Below, in pieces: positions 9,902 to 19,342 of a DNA stretch of 35,618 nt. Under the pieces are notes generated by a model. It worked only from the letters and a program-made list of their open reading frames with translations, did not search any database and was not told where the DNA came from. Positions within the stretch are counted from its first letter, which is position 1. Each line of letters begins with the position of its first letter. The stretch is from Cellvibrionales bacterium UBA7375 (GTDB lineage: Bacteria; Pseudomonadota; Gammaproteobacteria; Pseudomonadales; Porticoccaceae): the NCBI GenBank assembly GCA_949487135.1, contig CATAJQ010000026.1, positions 1 through 35,618 on the forward strand, in the 5' to 3' direction. The position numbers and the translations under genes were made by a program.

Positions 9902-11442
9902 TAGCGTATCAGTGAGCGACCCGACATTTCGGCGGGGTTATCAAGCCCCATCATATCTAGTATAGTTGGCGCTATATCAGCTAGTGAGCCGCCAGAATCT
10001 AGGCTTAGTTGGCGTGAGCCGGCATATACTAGAGGGACTGGAAGCGTGGTGTGTTGTGTGTGTGGCTGATTGCTAGCCTCGTCAAACATCTCTTCAACAT
10101 TACCGTGATCGGCAGTAATCAACACTTCTCCGTCCTGTTTTTCAGCTGCCTCAATGACCTGTTTTAGGCAGCTATCTACTGTTTCAACTGCTTTGACAGA
10201 AGCGTCAAAGTTGCCAGTATGACCAACCTGATCACAGTTAGCATAGTTGCAGATAATGGTATCAAAGCGTCCAGAGTTAATAGCCTCTACTAGCTTTTCA
10301 GTCACCTCAAATGCACTCATTTCAGGTTTTTGATCATAGGTTTCTACATCGGGTGAAGGTATAAGGGTTCGCTCTTCACCCTCGTAGAGAGCTTCGCGAC
10401 CGCCGCTAAAGAAAAAGGTCACATGGGCGTATTTTTCAGTTTCGGCAATACGTAACTGTTGCTTGCCTTGCTTAGAGAGATATTCCCCGAGAGAATTAAC
10501 AAGATTTTCTGGCGGATAGGCACAGGGCAAGTCAAGTGTTGCCTCATATTCAGTGGCCATAACAAAACTTGAGAGGCCAGGGATTTTTTTCCTATTAAAG
10601 CCATCAAATTTTTCACCTACCATTGCATGGGTAATTTCGCGGGCGCGGTCAGGGCGAAAATTCATGGAAATAATAGCATCACCATCTTCAATGGCGATTG
10701 CTGTCTCGCCCTCAGCAACAATAGTAGTTGCCTGAACAAATTCATCATTTTCATCGCGGCTGTAAGCGGCCTCTAAACCTTCTAAAGCTGATGTTGCTGT
10801 GTAGCTAGCATGACCTTCGGTCATAAGGCGATAGGCCTGTTCAACACGGTCCCAGCGATTGTCGCGATCCATAGAATAGAAGCGACCAATAATAGAAGCA
10901 ATTTTCCCCGTACCCAGCTTATCGCATAGGGCCTGAGTTTTTTCTAACGACGGCTTGGCGCTGCGTGGTGGGCAGTCGCGACCGTCTAGTGAAGCATGAA
11001 TATAGACTTTTTTGGCGCCGCGCTGAACAGCCATCTCAAGCATGGCATTGATATGGTCTTCGTGGCTGTGGACGCCGCCCGGTGATAGCAGACCAAGGAT
11101 ATGCACAGCCTTATCATTTTTAATCGCGCCATCAATAGCATCGCAAAATACTGGGTTGCTAAAGAAATCGCCTTCGGCAATGGCTTTATTAATCCGCGTA
11201 AAGTTTTGATACACCACACGACCGGCACCCAGTGTCATATGGCCAACCTCGGAGTTGCCCATCTGTCCTTCTGGTAATCCTACTGCCATACCCGAAGTGC
11301 TAATCAAGGTTTTGGGATTGTTTTGCCACAGATTTTGCCAGTACGGGGCATTAGCAGCAGAGATCGCGTTATATTTTCCGCTATCGCTGTAGCCAAAGCC
11401 GTCGATAATAATTAATACCTTGGGTGATTTTTTGGAGCTCAT
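9901..11442 (-). CDS. gpmI: 2,3-bisphosphoglycerate-independent phosphoglycerate mutase
   Basis: Mn-dependent glycolytic enzyme interconverting 3- and 2-phosphoglycerate. From the ATG at 11442 it has 513 residues, against 514 in E. coli. A GTG at 11457 would add five residues (VRKKI), but the enzyme core starts [17 protein letters not shown] and nothing conserved lies before it, so the ATG is preferred. The phosphoserine nucleophile lies in [15 protein letters not shown] (about residue 60-75). Metal ligands are visible in [18 protein letters not shown] and [24 protein letters not shown] is the family block. No dPGM gene is seen in the window. It is followed by envC and ctpA on the same strand. 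Confidence 0.96.
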   Translation of the reverse strand: MSSKKSPKVLIIIDGFGYSDSGKYNAISAANAPYWQNLWQNNPKTLISTSGMAVGLPEGQMGNSEVGHMTLGAGRVVYQNFTRINKAIAEGDFFSNPVFCDAIDGAIKNDKAVHILGLLSPGGVHSHEDHINAMLEMAVQRGAKKVYIHASLDGRDCPPRSAKPSLEKTQALCDKLGTGKIASIIGRFYSMDRDNRWDRVEQAYRLMTEGHASYTATSALEGLEAAYSRDENDEFVQATTIVAEGETAIAIEDGDAIISMNFRPDRAREITHAMVGEKFDGFNRKKIPGLSSFVMATEYEATLDLPCAYPPENLVNSLGEYLSKQGKQQLRIAETEKYAHVTFFFSGGREALYEGEERTLIPSPDVETYDQKPEMSAFEVTEKLVEAINSGRFDTIICNYANCDQVGHTGNFDASVKAVETVDSCLKQVIEAAEKQDGEVLITADHGNVEEMFDEASNQPHTQHTTLPVPLVYAGSRQLSLDSGGSLADIAPTILDMMGLDNPAEMSGRSLIR

Positions 11443-11521
11443 AATCTTTTTACGCACAAATTGAATATAGGTGTAATTTTAAAGAGTTGCCGCAGTTTTC
11501 GCTATGCCGAAGTTTAAAATA

Positions 11522-13405
11522 TTACTGATTTTCTAGTAATTCCCAGCGTTCATAGCAATAACTCAGCTTATTTTGTAGTTCGGATAGCCGGTTTTCTGTC
11601 TTTTGCACCTCATCCCGCGCACTTTTAAAAAAGTCTGGTTCGCTCATTTGTTGCGAGATATGGGCAATTTCAATTTCCAGTTTTTCAATTTGGTCTGGCA
11701 GTCCGTCAAGTTCGCGCTGATCCTTATAGGATAGTTTATCCGTTTTCTTCTTTACTCTGGTGTCGGTCTTTTTCGGTTTGCTAGTTTGGTTTAATTGTTT
11801 GGTGCGCTGGCGCAACCAATCGTTGTAACCGCCAACATAGTGGTTAAATGCGCCCTTGCCCTCAAAGGCTAGGGTGCTGGTCACCACATTATTGATAAAG
11901 GCGCGATCATGGCTGACCAAAATAATAGTGCCCTTATAGTCAATCAGCAGTTCCTCTAGGAGATCCAGGGTATCTATATCAAGATCGTTGGTGGGCTCAT
12001 CAAGTATTAGCATATTGGATGGCTGAGTAAATAACTTGGCTAAAAGCAATCGGTTGCGCTCTCCGCCAGATAATACTTTTACCGGTTGTCTACAGCGCTC
12101 TGGCGCAAACAAGAAATCCCTTAAATAGCTAACAACGTGACGGGATTTACCGCCAATATCTAACATATCCTTACCACCAGAGACATTATCCTGCACGCTT
12201 TTTTCTTCATTTAAAGCACTTCTATACTGATCAAAGTAGGCAATATTAAGGTTGGTACCTATTTTTATTTTGCCGGTGCTGGGGGCGAGTTCACCCTGAA
12301 GTAATTTAATCAGTGTGGTTTTACCTGAGCCATTGCCGCCAATAAGGCCAATTTTATCGCCGCGCTGAATTAATGCAGAAAAGTCTTTTACGATAGGCTT
12401 TTGTTCTGGGTCACCATCGAATACAAAGTTTATATCTCGTGCTTCAACCACTATTTTCCCTGATTTCTCTGCCTGCACAACATTAAGCTTGGCTTTTCCC
12501 TGATGCTTACGGCGCTCAGAAAATTCAACTCGCATCGCTTCAAGTGCGCGCACACGTCCCTCATTGCGGGTGCGTCGAGCTTTAATTCCCTCTCGAATCC
12601 ACGCCTCTTCCTGAGACAGTCGCTTATCAAAAAGCGCATTATGCTTATCTTCGGTTTCGAGCATTTCTTTTTTACGCTTGAGGTAGGTGTTGTAATTACA
12701 ATTAAATTCCATCACTTTACCGCGATCTATTTCAATGAATCGGGTGGCGAGATTGTCCATAAACTCACGATCGTGGCTAATAAACAACAGCGCCGCTTCC
12801 CACTTCTTTAGAAAGGACTCTAGCCATTGTATGGCTTCGATATCTAGGTGATTGGTAGGCTCATCAAGCACAAGCAGGTCTGGATCGCTAACCAGTGCAC
12901 GGGCCAATAATACGCGACGTTTGTAGCCGCCAGACAGATCGGCTATATCGGTATTAGCATTGAGCCCCATCTTGGTGATAATCGCCTCAACTCTGGAGTT
13001 GACGTCCCAGCCATCAACCAGATCAAGCTCGGCCTGACAGGCTTCGAGTTCAGCCATATTTTTCTTGGTAGGGTTGGTTGCTACCTCTGTACTCAGCCGA
13101 TAATAACTTTGAGCTAATGCGCCTTCTGTACCTAAGCCATGAGCAATGACTTCATAAACGCTACCCTGAGTATCTGTAGGAACTGCCTGTTCCAATTGGG
13201 CTATTTTGACGCCTTCAGTATATTTAACCACACCGTCATCGGGGATGATTTTGCCGGTTAGGATATTAAGTAAGGTGGATTTGCCGGCACCATTGCGACC
13301 TATAAGGCAGACGCGCTCACCACGCTCTATTGATAGATTAATGCCATCAATCAGTGCAGGTTGTCCGTAGCTTAAATAGATATCTTGTAATGTAACTAGT
13401 GCCAT
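11522..13405 (-). CDS. uup: ABC-F ATPase Uup
   Basis: Soluble duplicated ATPase of the ABC-F family, with no membrane domains, acting on ribosomes or DNA-repair intermediates. 627 residues (E. coli Uup 635). First cassette: Walker A GRNGAGKST (about 36-44), signature LSGGYKRR, Walker B LLVLDEPTNHLD. Second cassette: GGNGSGKTT (about 350), LSGGERNR, LILDEPTNDLD. A Lys-rich linker and a C-terminal coiled coil (about 560-627, DQIEKLEIEIAHISQQM) follow; this coiled coil distinguishes Uup from EttA or YheS. It starts 13 bases after the RND exporter stop, so these two are probably cotranscribed; 79 bases separate it from the gpmI start. Confidence 0.93.
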   Translation of the reverse strand: MALVTLQDIYLSYGQPALIDGINLSIERGERVCLIGRNGAGKSTLLNILTGKIIPDDGVVKYTEGVKIAQLEQAVPTDTQGSVYEVIAHGLGTEGALAQSYYRLSTEVATNPTKKNMAELEACQAELDLVDGWDVNSRVEAIITKMGLNANTDIADLSGGYKRRVLLARALVSDPDLLVLDEPTNHLDIEAIQWLESFLKKWEAALLFISHDREFMDNLATRFIEIDRGKVMEFNCNYNTYLKRKKEMLETEDKHNALFDKRLSQEEAWIREGIKARRTRNEGRVRALEAMRVEFSERRKHQGKAKLNVVQAEKSGKIVVEARDINFVFDGDPEQKPIVKDFSALIQRGDKIGLIGGNGSGKTTLIKLLQGELAPSTGKIKIGTNLNIAYFDQYRSALNEEKSVQDNVSGGKDMLDIGGKSRHVVSYLRDFLFAPERCRQPVKVLSGGERNRLLLAKLFTQPSNMLILDEPTNDLDIDTLDLLEELLIDYKGTIILVSHDRAFINNVVTSTLAFEGKGAFNHYVGGYNDWLRQRTKQLNQTSKPKKTDTRVKKKTDKLSYKDQRELDGLPDQIEKLEIEIAHISQQMSEPDFFKSARDEVQKTENRLSELQNKLSYCYERWELLENQ

Positions 13406-13418
13406 AGCAGGTAGTTGA

Positions 13419-16004
13419 TTATTTCCCTAGTGGTTTGATCATAAGAATTAACTTTGGCAACAGCGTCATTGAGCCCAGTAGCGCGGCGATCATAGCCAAA
13501 CCGGTTAATAGACCAAAATAAATCGATGGGATAAAGTTCGATAAAGCTAAAATTGAAAAGCCAATAATTATGGTTATCGCGGTATAAAACAGCGCCTGAC
13601 CAATGCTATTGTGAGCCCGATGCATGCTGGCTATATAGTTGCTGTCTTTGGCAAATTCACGCCTAAAGCGGGTAATGTAATGAATGCTGTGATCTACACC
13701 AATGCCGACCGTAATGGCCGCTATGGTGATTGTCATCATATCTAGTGGAATCTTGAATATGCCCATTCCGCCAAGAACGGTGCCGGCGGCTAAAAAATTG
13801 GGAATAATAGCTATTAATGAAAGCTTAAGCGATCGAAACAGAATCAAAAACATTAGCATAATGCCAATAAACACCGCTCCAAGGGTCATAATTTGCGACT
13901 TAAATAAACTTTGAAGCATATTGTTATACAGCACTAATAAACCGGTAAAGCGTATATCTTTTTCTGCAATACCGACTTCTTCAGTGGCGAATTGTTGTAT
14001 CTTAGCCAGCAGCTCTTTGCGTTTTAATCCGGCAGTTTCCATGGCACGCAACTGAATTCGCGCTTCATCTAGGTCTTCGATAAGGTAAGGCGCTACAAGC
14101 TGTTGATAGATATCTACACTTAAACTTTGGCGGATAAAAGCGATTTCAAAGTCATTGAGTTTATGTCCTGTTAAATCGGCAGCAACTTGATTGAGTTGCA
14201 CAAGTGAACTCACTTTGCCTATTTCCGGTTGCGACTGTAAAAATTCAGTGAGTTCTGAGAGGACAGTTAAACCCGCTGATGAAAACCAATAACTTTCTTT
14301 GAGCGGAGCAACGGCGTTGTCATTTTCAATATCGCCATATTCGTCAATATCGCCATATTCATCGAATTCATCATATTCGTCATCTAAATCATAATCATCG
14401 TCATCGTTATGGATTTCACTGTCATCGCTTGCAGCATAGGATTGTTCAAAAGTAGGTGCCTGAATAATAATATCAAGTGGTGTTGTGCCGCCCAGCGCTG
14501 TATCTATAACCTCCATGCCGCGATAAATTTCGGTATCGCTTTTAAAGTAATCGATAAAGCGATTTTCCACCTCAATGCGAGAAATACCATAGCCAGACAA
14601 CAGCGTTAGCAATAGAGCAAAGAGTAAAATAACCGTGCCGCGCCGTTCTGTGAAGTTTGCAAATTTTGCAGTGATTGCACCGCTAGCATCTTTTTTAGCG
14701 ACAATTTTCTGTTTACCCATAACCATCATGCCGGCGGGCATAACAATAAAGGACACTACTAGGGCGACAACAATGCCGATTGTCATCATCCAGCCAAAAT
14801 CAATAACAGGCCGGATATTGCTAACTACCAATGAGCTAAACGCGACGATGGTGGTTAAAACAGTGTACAGACAGGGTTTGGCCATGGATTCAATGGTTTC
14901 AGTCACCAGTTGGCGCTGATCTTGTTTGGTTTTAGCTGCATGTAGCTCGCGATAGCGCACCATCAAATGAATGGTTAATGCTAAAGTGATAATAAGCAGC
15001 AGAGAGACAAAATTAGATGAAATAACTGTAAGCCGCCAATCGATCCAGCTTAAAAACCCTAGAACAATAGTGAGGCATATAGCGCAGGTAACCACGGGCA
15101 GAATAACCCAGCGTAAAGCGCGAAAAATAAAGGCTAGCGTTACTAGCATAAATAGCAAAATACCAATGCCAAAAATAGCTAAATCACTTTTGATAAAGTC
15201 GATCATATCGGCGGTAATCATATCGGGACCACCGAGATAGATGGTGGCGCGATCGCGATATTGATCCATCAGCTTTCGAACCTGAGCGACTCGCTGATGG
15301 TCCTCAGCAGTTTTTGCGGTGCGGTAGTCAAGGAACTCAGCACTGATCGTTTCTAGTTCATGATTTTGCTGCAAGCTTAGGCCTTGAGTGTCTCGCAATA
15401 GTCTTAGATTGTCGCGCTGGGTGACTAATGAAAGATACTGTTGGTCTAGGCTTAAGGTAGCAACAATACCGGTGGTTTTGCCGTCGGCACTGAGCAGCAT
15501 ATCCTTGTAGATTGGGCTGGTTAAAAATTCTTGCTTGGCGAGTTGTTTATCAACCCCATCAGAAGTAACTGTATTCAGCGGTTGATCTAAATCACTAATG
15601 CTTATTTTGGGGCTGTACAGCAGAGGTACATCGAGTATAGAAATAGTTGCTTCTATACCGCTGATTTCTTGTAGTTGGTTGCTTATTGAATCAAGTATAT
15701 CGAGGTTTTCTTTATCAAGAAGATCACCAGATTTTGGTGAGAACGTGATGATTAAAAAATTATCACTGCCATAGCGTTTAGATACCTCGCGAAAGTAATT
15801 AAGGTCCTCATCGTACTCCAGGGTCAAGGAATCGGCAGAGGCATCTAACTTAAAGTTAGGCAATCCAAGGCTCATCAATAGAGTTGCAGCCAGAACAAGC
15901 ACAATGGCTCGCCATGGATGGTCTATGATTATTCGTTGGTAAAGTGCTAAAAAAGCGCTGGGCATTCTCGCGATATTCCTAATACCATAAATTAAGGGTG
16001 ACAT
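13419..16004 (-). CDS. RND-superfamily exporter (MMPL/HAE3 type) with an acidic repeat insert
   Basis: Large inner-membrane protein, 861 residues, with the RND exporter layout. There is one membrane helix near residue 30-50, a periplasmic loop, a block of five to six helices (about 275-450), a second periplasmic loop (about 470-680), and a final block (about 700-855) that includes GVDHSIHYITRFRREF. This is the shorter hydrophobe/amphiphile efflux-3 group, related to hopanoid and lipid transporters, rather than the AcrB type. Odd feature: residues about 530-566 in the second loop are almost all Asp, Glu and Tyr and contain a tandem copy of EYGDID. No membrane-fusion protein gene is adjacent; uup follows. 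Substrate unknown; lipid or hydrophobic compound export is a family-based guess. Confidence 0.85.
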   Translation of the reverse strand: MSPLIYGIRNIARMPSAFLALYQRIIIDHPWRAIVLVLAATLLMSLGLPNFKLDASADSLTLEYDEDLNYFREVSKRYGSDNFLIITFSPKSGDLLDKENLDILDSISNQLQEISGIEATISILDVPLLYSPKISISDLDQPLNTVTSDGVDKQLAKQEFLTSPIYKDMLLSADGKTTGIVATLSLDQQYLSLVTQRDNLRLLRDTQGLSLQQNHELETISAEFLDYRTAKTAEDHQRVAQVRKLMDQYRDRATIYLGGPDMITADMIDFIKSDLAIFGIGILLFMLVTLAFIFRALRWVILPVVTCAICLTIVLGFLSWIDWRLTVISSNFVSLLLIITLALTIHLMVRYRELHAAKTKQDQRQLVTETIESMAKPCLYTVLTTIVAFSSLVVSNIRPVIDFGWMMTIGIVVALVVSFIVMPAGMMVMGKQKIVAKKDASGAITAKFANFTERRGTVILLFALLLTLLSGYGISRIEVENRFIDYFKSDTEIYRGMEVIDTALGGTTPLDIIIQAPTFEQSYAASDDSEIHNDDDDYDLDDEYDEFDEYGDIDEYGDIENDNAVAPLKESYWFSSAGLTVLSELTEFLQSQPEIGKVSSLVQLNQVAADLTGHKLNDFEIAFIRQSLSVDIYQQLVAPYLIEDLDEARIQLRAMETAGLKRKELLAKIQQFATEEVGIAEKDIRFTGLLVLYNNMLQSLFKSQIMTLGAVFIGIMLMFLILFRSLKLSLIAIIPNFLAAGTVLGGMGIFKIPLDMMTITIAAITVGIGVDHSIHYITRFRREFAKDSNYIASMHRAHNSIGQALFYTAITIIIGFSILALSNFIPSIYFGLLTGLAMIAALLGSMTLLPKLILMIKPLGK
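14326..14361. repeat. 18-base tandem repeat inside the RND exporter gene
   Basis: Two adjacent copies of TCAATATCGCCATATTCG (14326-14343 and 14344-14361) differ only at the last base. Read on the minus strand they encode EYGDID-EYGDIE. Degenerate relatives (TTCATCG, TTCATCA, TTCGTCA) continue to about 14405, encoding the Asp/Glu/Tyr-rich insert. The unit is a multiple of three, so copy-number change would keep the frame. Confidence 0.85.
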
Positions 16005-16098
16005 TATGCGTTTATACTGGCTTTGGGGAAAGCCCTAAGGCACTTCTGTCGTTATCAAGCTACCATTAAACTATAGGCAATCAAGGAAAGTGGAACAG

Positions 16099-17358
16099 AT
16101 GAAAAAAAATGCATTTTACGCGCAGTCAGGCGGTGTTACTGCGGTAATAAATGCCTCGGCCTGTGGGGTTATCGAAGCCTGCCGTAAACATAGCGATAAA
16201 ATAGGCGTTCTCTATGCTGGACTCAATGGAATCATTGGCGCGCTCGAGGAAAATTTAATTGATACTAGTTTAGAATCGGACCTAGCCATCGCTTCGTTGC
16301 GGCATATCCCTGGGGGTGCCTTTGGTTCCTGTCGCTATAAATTACAAAATGCCCTAGATAATGACAGTGAGTACCAGCGCCTGATAGAGGTATTTAAAGC
16401 CCATAATATAGGTTATTTTTTTTACAATGGTGGCGGTGATTCGGCCGATACCTGTCTTAAGGTGTCACAGATATCTGAGGATATGGGCTATCCGATTCAG
16501 GCTATTCATATACCTAAAACCATAGATAATGATCTTCCATTAACTGATTGCTCACCGGGTTTTGGCTCTGTGGCCAAGTACGTGGCGGTATCCACTAAAG
16601 AGGCAAGCCTAGATATAGCCTCAATGGCGGTTTCATCAACCAAAGTATTTGTGCTCGAAGTAATGGGGCGCCACGCGGGCTGGATAGCAGCTGCGGCCGG
16701 CTTGGCGTCACAAGCTGAGGGCGAGCCACCGCATATTATTTTGTTTCCCGAGATCCCTTTTGAGCGCGAACAATTTATTGCTTTAGTAAAAAAATCGGTT
16801 GCACAGTGGGGTTACTGCGTAGTGGTTGCCTCTGAGGGTGTTAGCTATGCTGACGGTGGATTGTTATCCGGGTCTATCGCTGAAGATGCTTTTGGGCATA
16901 AACAGTTAGGTGGAGTAGCGCCGGCGCTATGCAGTATGGTCAAACATTCACTCGGTTATAAATACCATTATGCGGTGGCCGATTATTTACAGCGCTCTGC
17001 TCGACATTTAGCCTCTAAGACCGATGTGGAACAAGCCTATGCCGTTGGAGGTGCCGCGTTGGAAATGGCCTTAGCGGGTAAAAATGCACTAATGGTCAGT
17101 ATTGAGAGAGACTTAGGTAAACCCTATGCTTGGTCATTGGGCGAGGTGCCCCTAAAAGCGGTAGCCAATCGGGAGAAAAAAATGCCGCGGGCGTTTATCA
17201 GTGATAATGGCTTTGGTATTACGCAACAAGCGAGAGAGTATTTGTTGCCGCTTATTGCGGGTGAGGACTATCCGCCCTATAAAAATGGACTACCCTATTA
17301 CCCGCAGTTAAAAAATACATTGATAACTAAGCGCTGCAAGCAATGGGTACTATGCTAG
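16099..17358 (+). CDS. pfp: 6-phosphofructokinase, pyrophosphate-dependent type
   Basis: Phosphorylates fructose 6-phosphate at C1; by its residues it uses PPi instead of ATP, so the step is reversible. 419 residues from ATG at 16099. A GTG at 16090 would sit only three bases from the AAGG of the ribosome binding site, so it is not preferred. Key sites: SGGVTAVINAS at the N-terminus; NGGGDSADT near 110-118, where ATP enzymes have GGDGS and the Gly-to-Asp change blocks ATP; and PKTIDND near 139-145, where the Lys replaces the Gly of ATP enzymes and the Asp pair is catalytic. EVMGRHAGWIA is typical of PPi-type enzymes. It is divergent from the RND gene and 47 bases ahead of mpl. ATP use cannot be excluded without assay. 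Confidence 0.88.
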   Translation: MKKNAFYAQSGGVTAVINASACGVIEACRKHSDKIGVLYAGLNGIIGALEENLIDTSLESDLAIASLRHIPGGAFGSCRYKLQNALDNDSEYQRLIEVFKAHNIGYFFYNGGGDSADTCLKVSQISEDMGYPIQAIHIPKTIDNDLPLTDCSPGFGSVAKYVAVSTKEASLDIASMAVSSTKVFVLEVMGRHAGWIAAAAGLASQAEGEPPHIILFPEIPFEREQFIALVKKSVAQWGYCVVVASEGVSYADGGLLSGSIAEDAFGHKQLGGVAPALCSMVKHSLGYKYHYAVADYLQRSARHLASKTDVEQAYAVGGAALEMALAGKNALMVSIERDLGKPYAWSLGEVPLKAVANREKKMPRAFISDNGFGITQQAREYLLPLIAGEDYPPYKNGLPYYPQLKNTLITKRCKQWVLC

Positions 17359-17405
17359 CGGCTAATTTATTGTTCTAATATAGCTTTACGTTATTGGGAT
17401 AATTT

Positions 17406-18794
17406 ATGCATCTGCATTTTTTGGGTATTTGCGGCACCTTTATGGGAAGCTTGGCTCAGTTAGCCAAGTCCGCTGGTCATCAGGTGTCCGGCTGTGATGC
17501 CAATGTCTATCCGCCTATGAGTACTCAGTTGCAACAAGCGGGTATCGATTTAGTGGAGGGTTTTGATCCTGTCCAATTAAAGTCTGCCCCAGACTTAATT
17601 ATTGTTGGCAATGCCCTATCTCGCGGCAATCCCTGCATTGAATATATGCTGGATAATAAGCTTGCCTATAGCTCTGGCCCTCAGTGGTTGGGCGAAAATA
17701 TTTTAAAACATAAGCATGTTATTTCTGTATCTGGCACCCACGGCAAAACATCTACTAGTAGCATGCTGGCAAAAATACTCGATACAGTGGGTTATCATCC
17801 GGGGTATCTAATCGGTGGTGTGCCTAAAAACTTTGGGGTATCTGCTCGCATTGGAGGCACTGCTGCTGACGGTAAAAAATACTTTGTGATAGAAGCGGAC
17901 GAATATGACACGGCTTTTTTCGATAAGCGATCTAAGTTTGTTCATTACCATAGCAATAGTTTGATTATTAACAATCTTGAATATGATCATGCTGATATTT
18001 TTGATGACCTAGCGGCTATTCAGCGTCAGTTTCATCACTGTGTGCGAACCCTTCCCAGTAATGGCAATGTTATTTTTCCTGCAGCCAACGCAGCGGTGTT
18101 AGAGGTGCTTGAGCAGGGATGTTGGAGTCAGCAGTTAAGTTTTGGCGCTATTGACGCACCCTGGCAATACAAACTTCTAGCGGATGACGGCAGCATATTT
18201 GTAGTGTGTCATAAAAATTATAATCAGCAGGCTACCGTAAAGTGGCAACTGTCAGGGCTACATAATGTCAGCAATGCAGTGGCGGCTATTGTGGCGGCAT
18301 CAGAGGTTGGAATAAGCCTGCAACAGGCCTGTGATGCCCTGAGTTCATTTGTGGGTATTAAGCGCCGTATGGAATCGATTTACAGCACTGACAATATAAC
18401 TATATATGATGATTTTGCCCATCATCCAACGGCTATAAAAACCACCCTTGAAGGATTGCGAGAAAAAGTCGGTGATGCCCAGATAATATCTGTGATAGAG
18501 CCGCGATCGGCAACTATGAAATTAGGTGTTCATCAGCAGGCCCTAAGCGCTGTGGTCAGTGATTCTGATCAGGTGTTTTGGTATCAAAATGCCACTATAG
18601 ATTGGGATCTGGCATCTGTTGCCAAAAGTTGCCCAGTGCCGGCATTGGTAGCCAAAGATATCGATAGTTTATTGGATGCTGTCGAGAGCGCCGTTGAAGC
18701 CAATCAAAAACCCGCTAAACCTGTGCATATAGTGATTATGAGTAATGGCGGGTTTGAGGGTTTTCACCGCTTGCTAGTTGAGCGGCTAAAATAA
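17406..18794 (+). CDS. mpl: UDP-N-acetylmuramate:L-Ala-gamma-D-Glu-meso-DAP ligase
   Basis: Peptidoglycan recycling enzyme that joins the recovered tripeptide to UDP-MurNAc, a cytoplasmic ATP-dependent ligase. 462 residues (E. coli 457). The N-terminal Rossmann part starts MHLHFLGICGTFMGSLA, with FLGICGTFMG being the Mpl form of the Mur signature. The P-loop is SGTHGKTSTSSM (about 109-120). IEADEYDTAFFDKRSKF is diagnostic for Mpl. The C-terminal domain has YDDFAHHPTAI and IEPRSATMKLG. It follows the phosphofructokinase by 47 bases on the same strand. It is convergent with dtd, with three bases between the stops. The meso-DAP substrate fits a Gram-negative wall. Confidence 0.95.
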   Translation: MHLHFLGICGTFMGSLAQLAKSAGHQVSGCDANVYPPMSTQLQQAGIDLVEGFDPVQLKSAPDLIIVGNALSRGNPCIEYMLDNKLAYSSGPQWLGENILKHKHVISVSGTHGKTSTSSMLAKILDTVGYHPGYLIGGVPKNFGVSARIGGTAADGKKYFVIEADEYDTAFFDKRSKFVHYHSNSLIINNLEYDHADIFDDLAAIQRQFHHCVRTLPSNGNVIFPAANAAVLEVLEQGCWSQQLSFGAIDAPWQYKLLADDGSIFVVCHKNYNQQATVKWQLSGLHNVSNAVAAIVAASEVGISLQQACDALSSFVGIKRRMESIYSTDNITIYDDFAHHPTAIKTTLEGLREKVGDAQIISVIEPRSATMKLGVHQQALSAVVSDSDQVFWYQNATIDWDLASVAKSCPVPALVAKDIDSLLDAVESAVEANQKPAKPVHIVIMSNGGFEGFHRLLVERLK

Positions 18795-18797
18795 TGC

Positions 18798-19238
18798 TTA
18801 ACTGCTAAGCAGAAACGTCACCGGCCCGTCATTACAGAGAGATACCTGCATATCTGCACCAAATTGCCCGCTGGCAATTTTCCCATTATGGATCTTGTTA
18901 GCCTGATCTAAAAAATAGTCATAGAGTATTTCTGCTTCGGTTGGTGGCGCTGCCGAGGAAAAGCTTGGGCGAAGCCCTTTTTTGGTATCCGCGGCCAGAG
19001 TAAATTGTGAAACTACTAGTAGCTCACCGGTGATATCCGTTAACGATTGATTCATTTTTCCGCTGTCATCAGTAAAGATACGGTAGTTAAGAATTTTTTT
19101 TAACAGTTGGTCAGCCTGATCAGTAGCATCATTTTTTTCTACGCCGAGTAATAGCAGGATACCCTGATTGATATGGCCGTGGATGTTTTCCTCAATTGAT
19201 ACTGACGCTGAGGTGACGCGTTGAATCAGACCTAGCAT
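18798..19238 (-). CDS. dtd: D-aminoacyl-tRNA deacylase
   Basis: Removes D-amino acids (and glycine mischarged on tRNA-Ala) from tRNAs, a proofreading enzyme. 146 residues against 145 in E. coli. Diagnostic motifs are SQFTLAADTKKGLRPSFSSAAPP (residues about 77-99), the conserved SQFTL block, and the C-terminal NDGPVTFLL, the Gly-cisPro loop that excludes L-aminoacyl groups. AGGAAAC stands seven bases before the ATG, a good ribosome binding site. It is divergent from tag and convergent with mpl. Confidence 0.95.
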   Translation of the reverse strand: MLGLIQRVTSASVSIEENIHGHINQGILLLLGVEKNDATDQADQLLKKILNYRIFTDDSGKMNQSLTDITGELLVVSQFTLAADTKKGLRPSFSSAAPPTEAEILYDYFLDQANKIHNGKIASGQFGADMQVSLCNDGPVTFLLSS

Positions 19239-19342
19239 ACTAAGTTTCCTTATTTAGTGCTCGCAATTATAACTTGAAAACTCGTCGGTGCGATCAATGG
19301 GTTTATTTAATCTATACTGAGAAAAAATTACTGGGAGAAAGT

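Noticed and set aside
16019-16034. GGCTTT-GGGG-AAAGCC mini-hairpin between the RND and PFK genes
   Set aside because: Only a 6-bp stem in a divergent promoter region, with no T-run on either strand; not a terminator and not clearly an operator.
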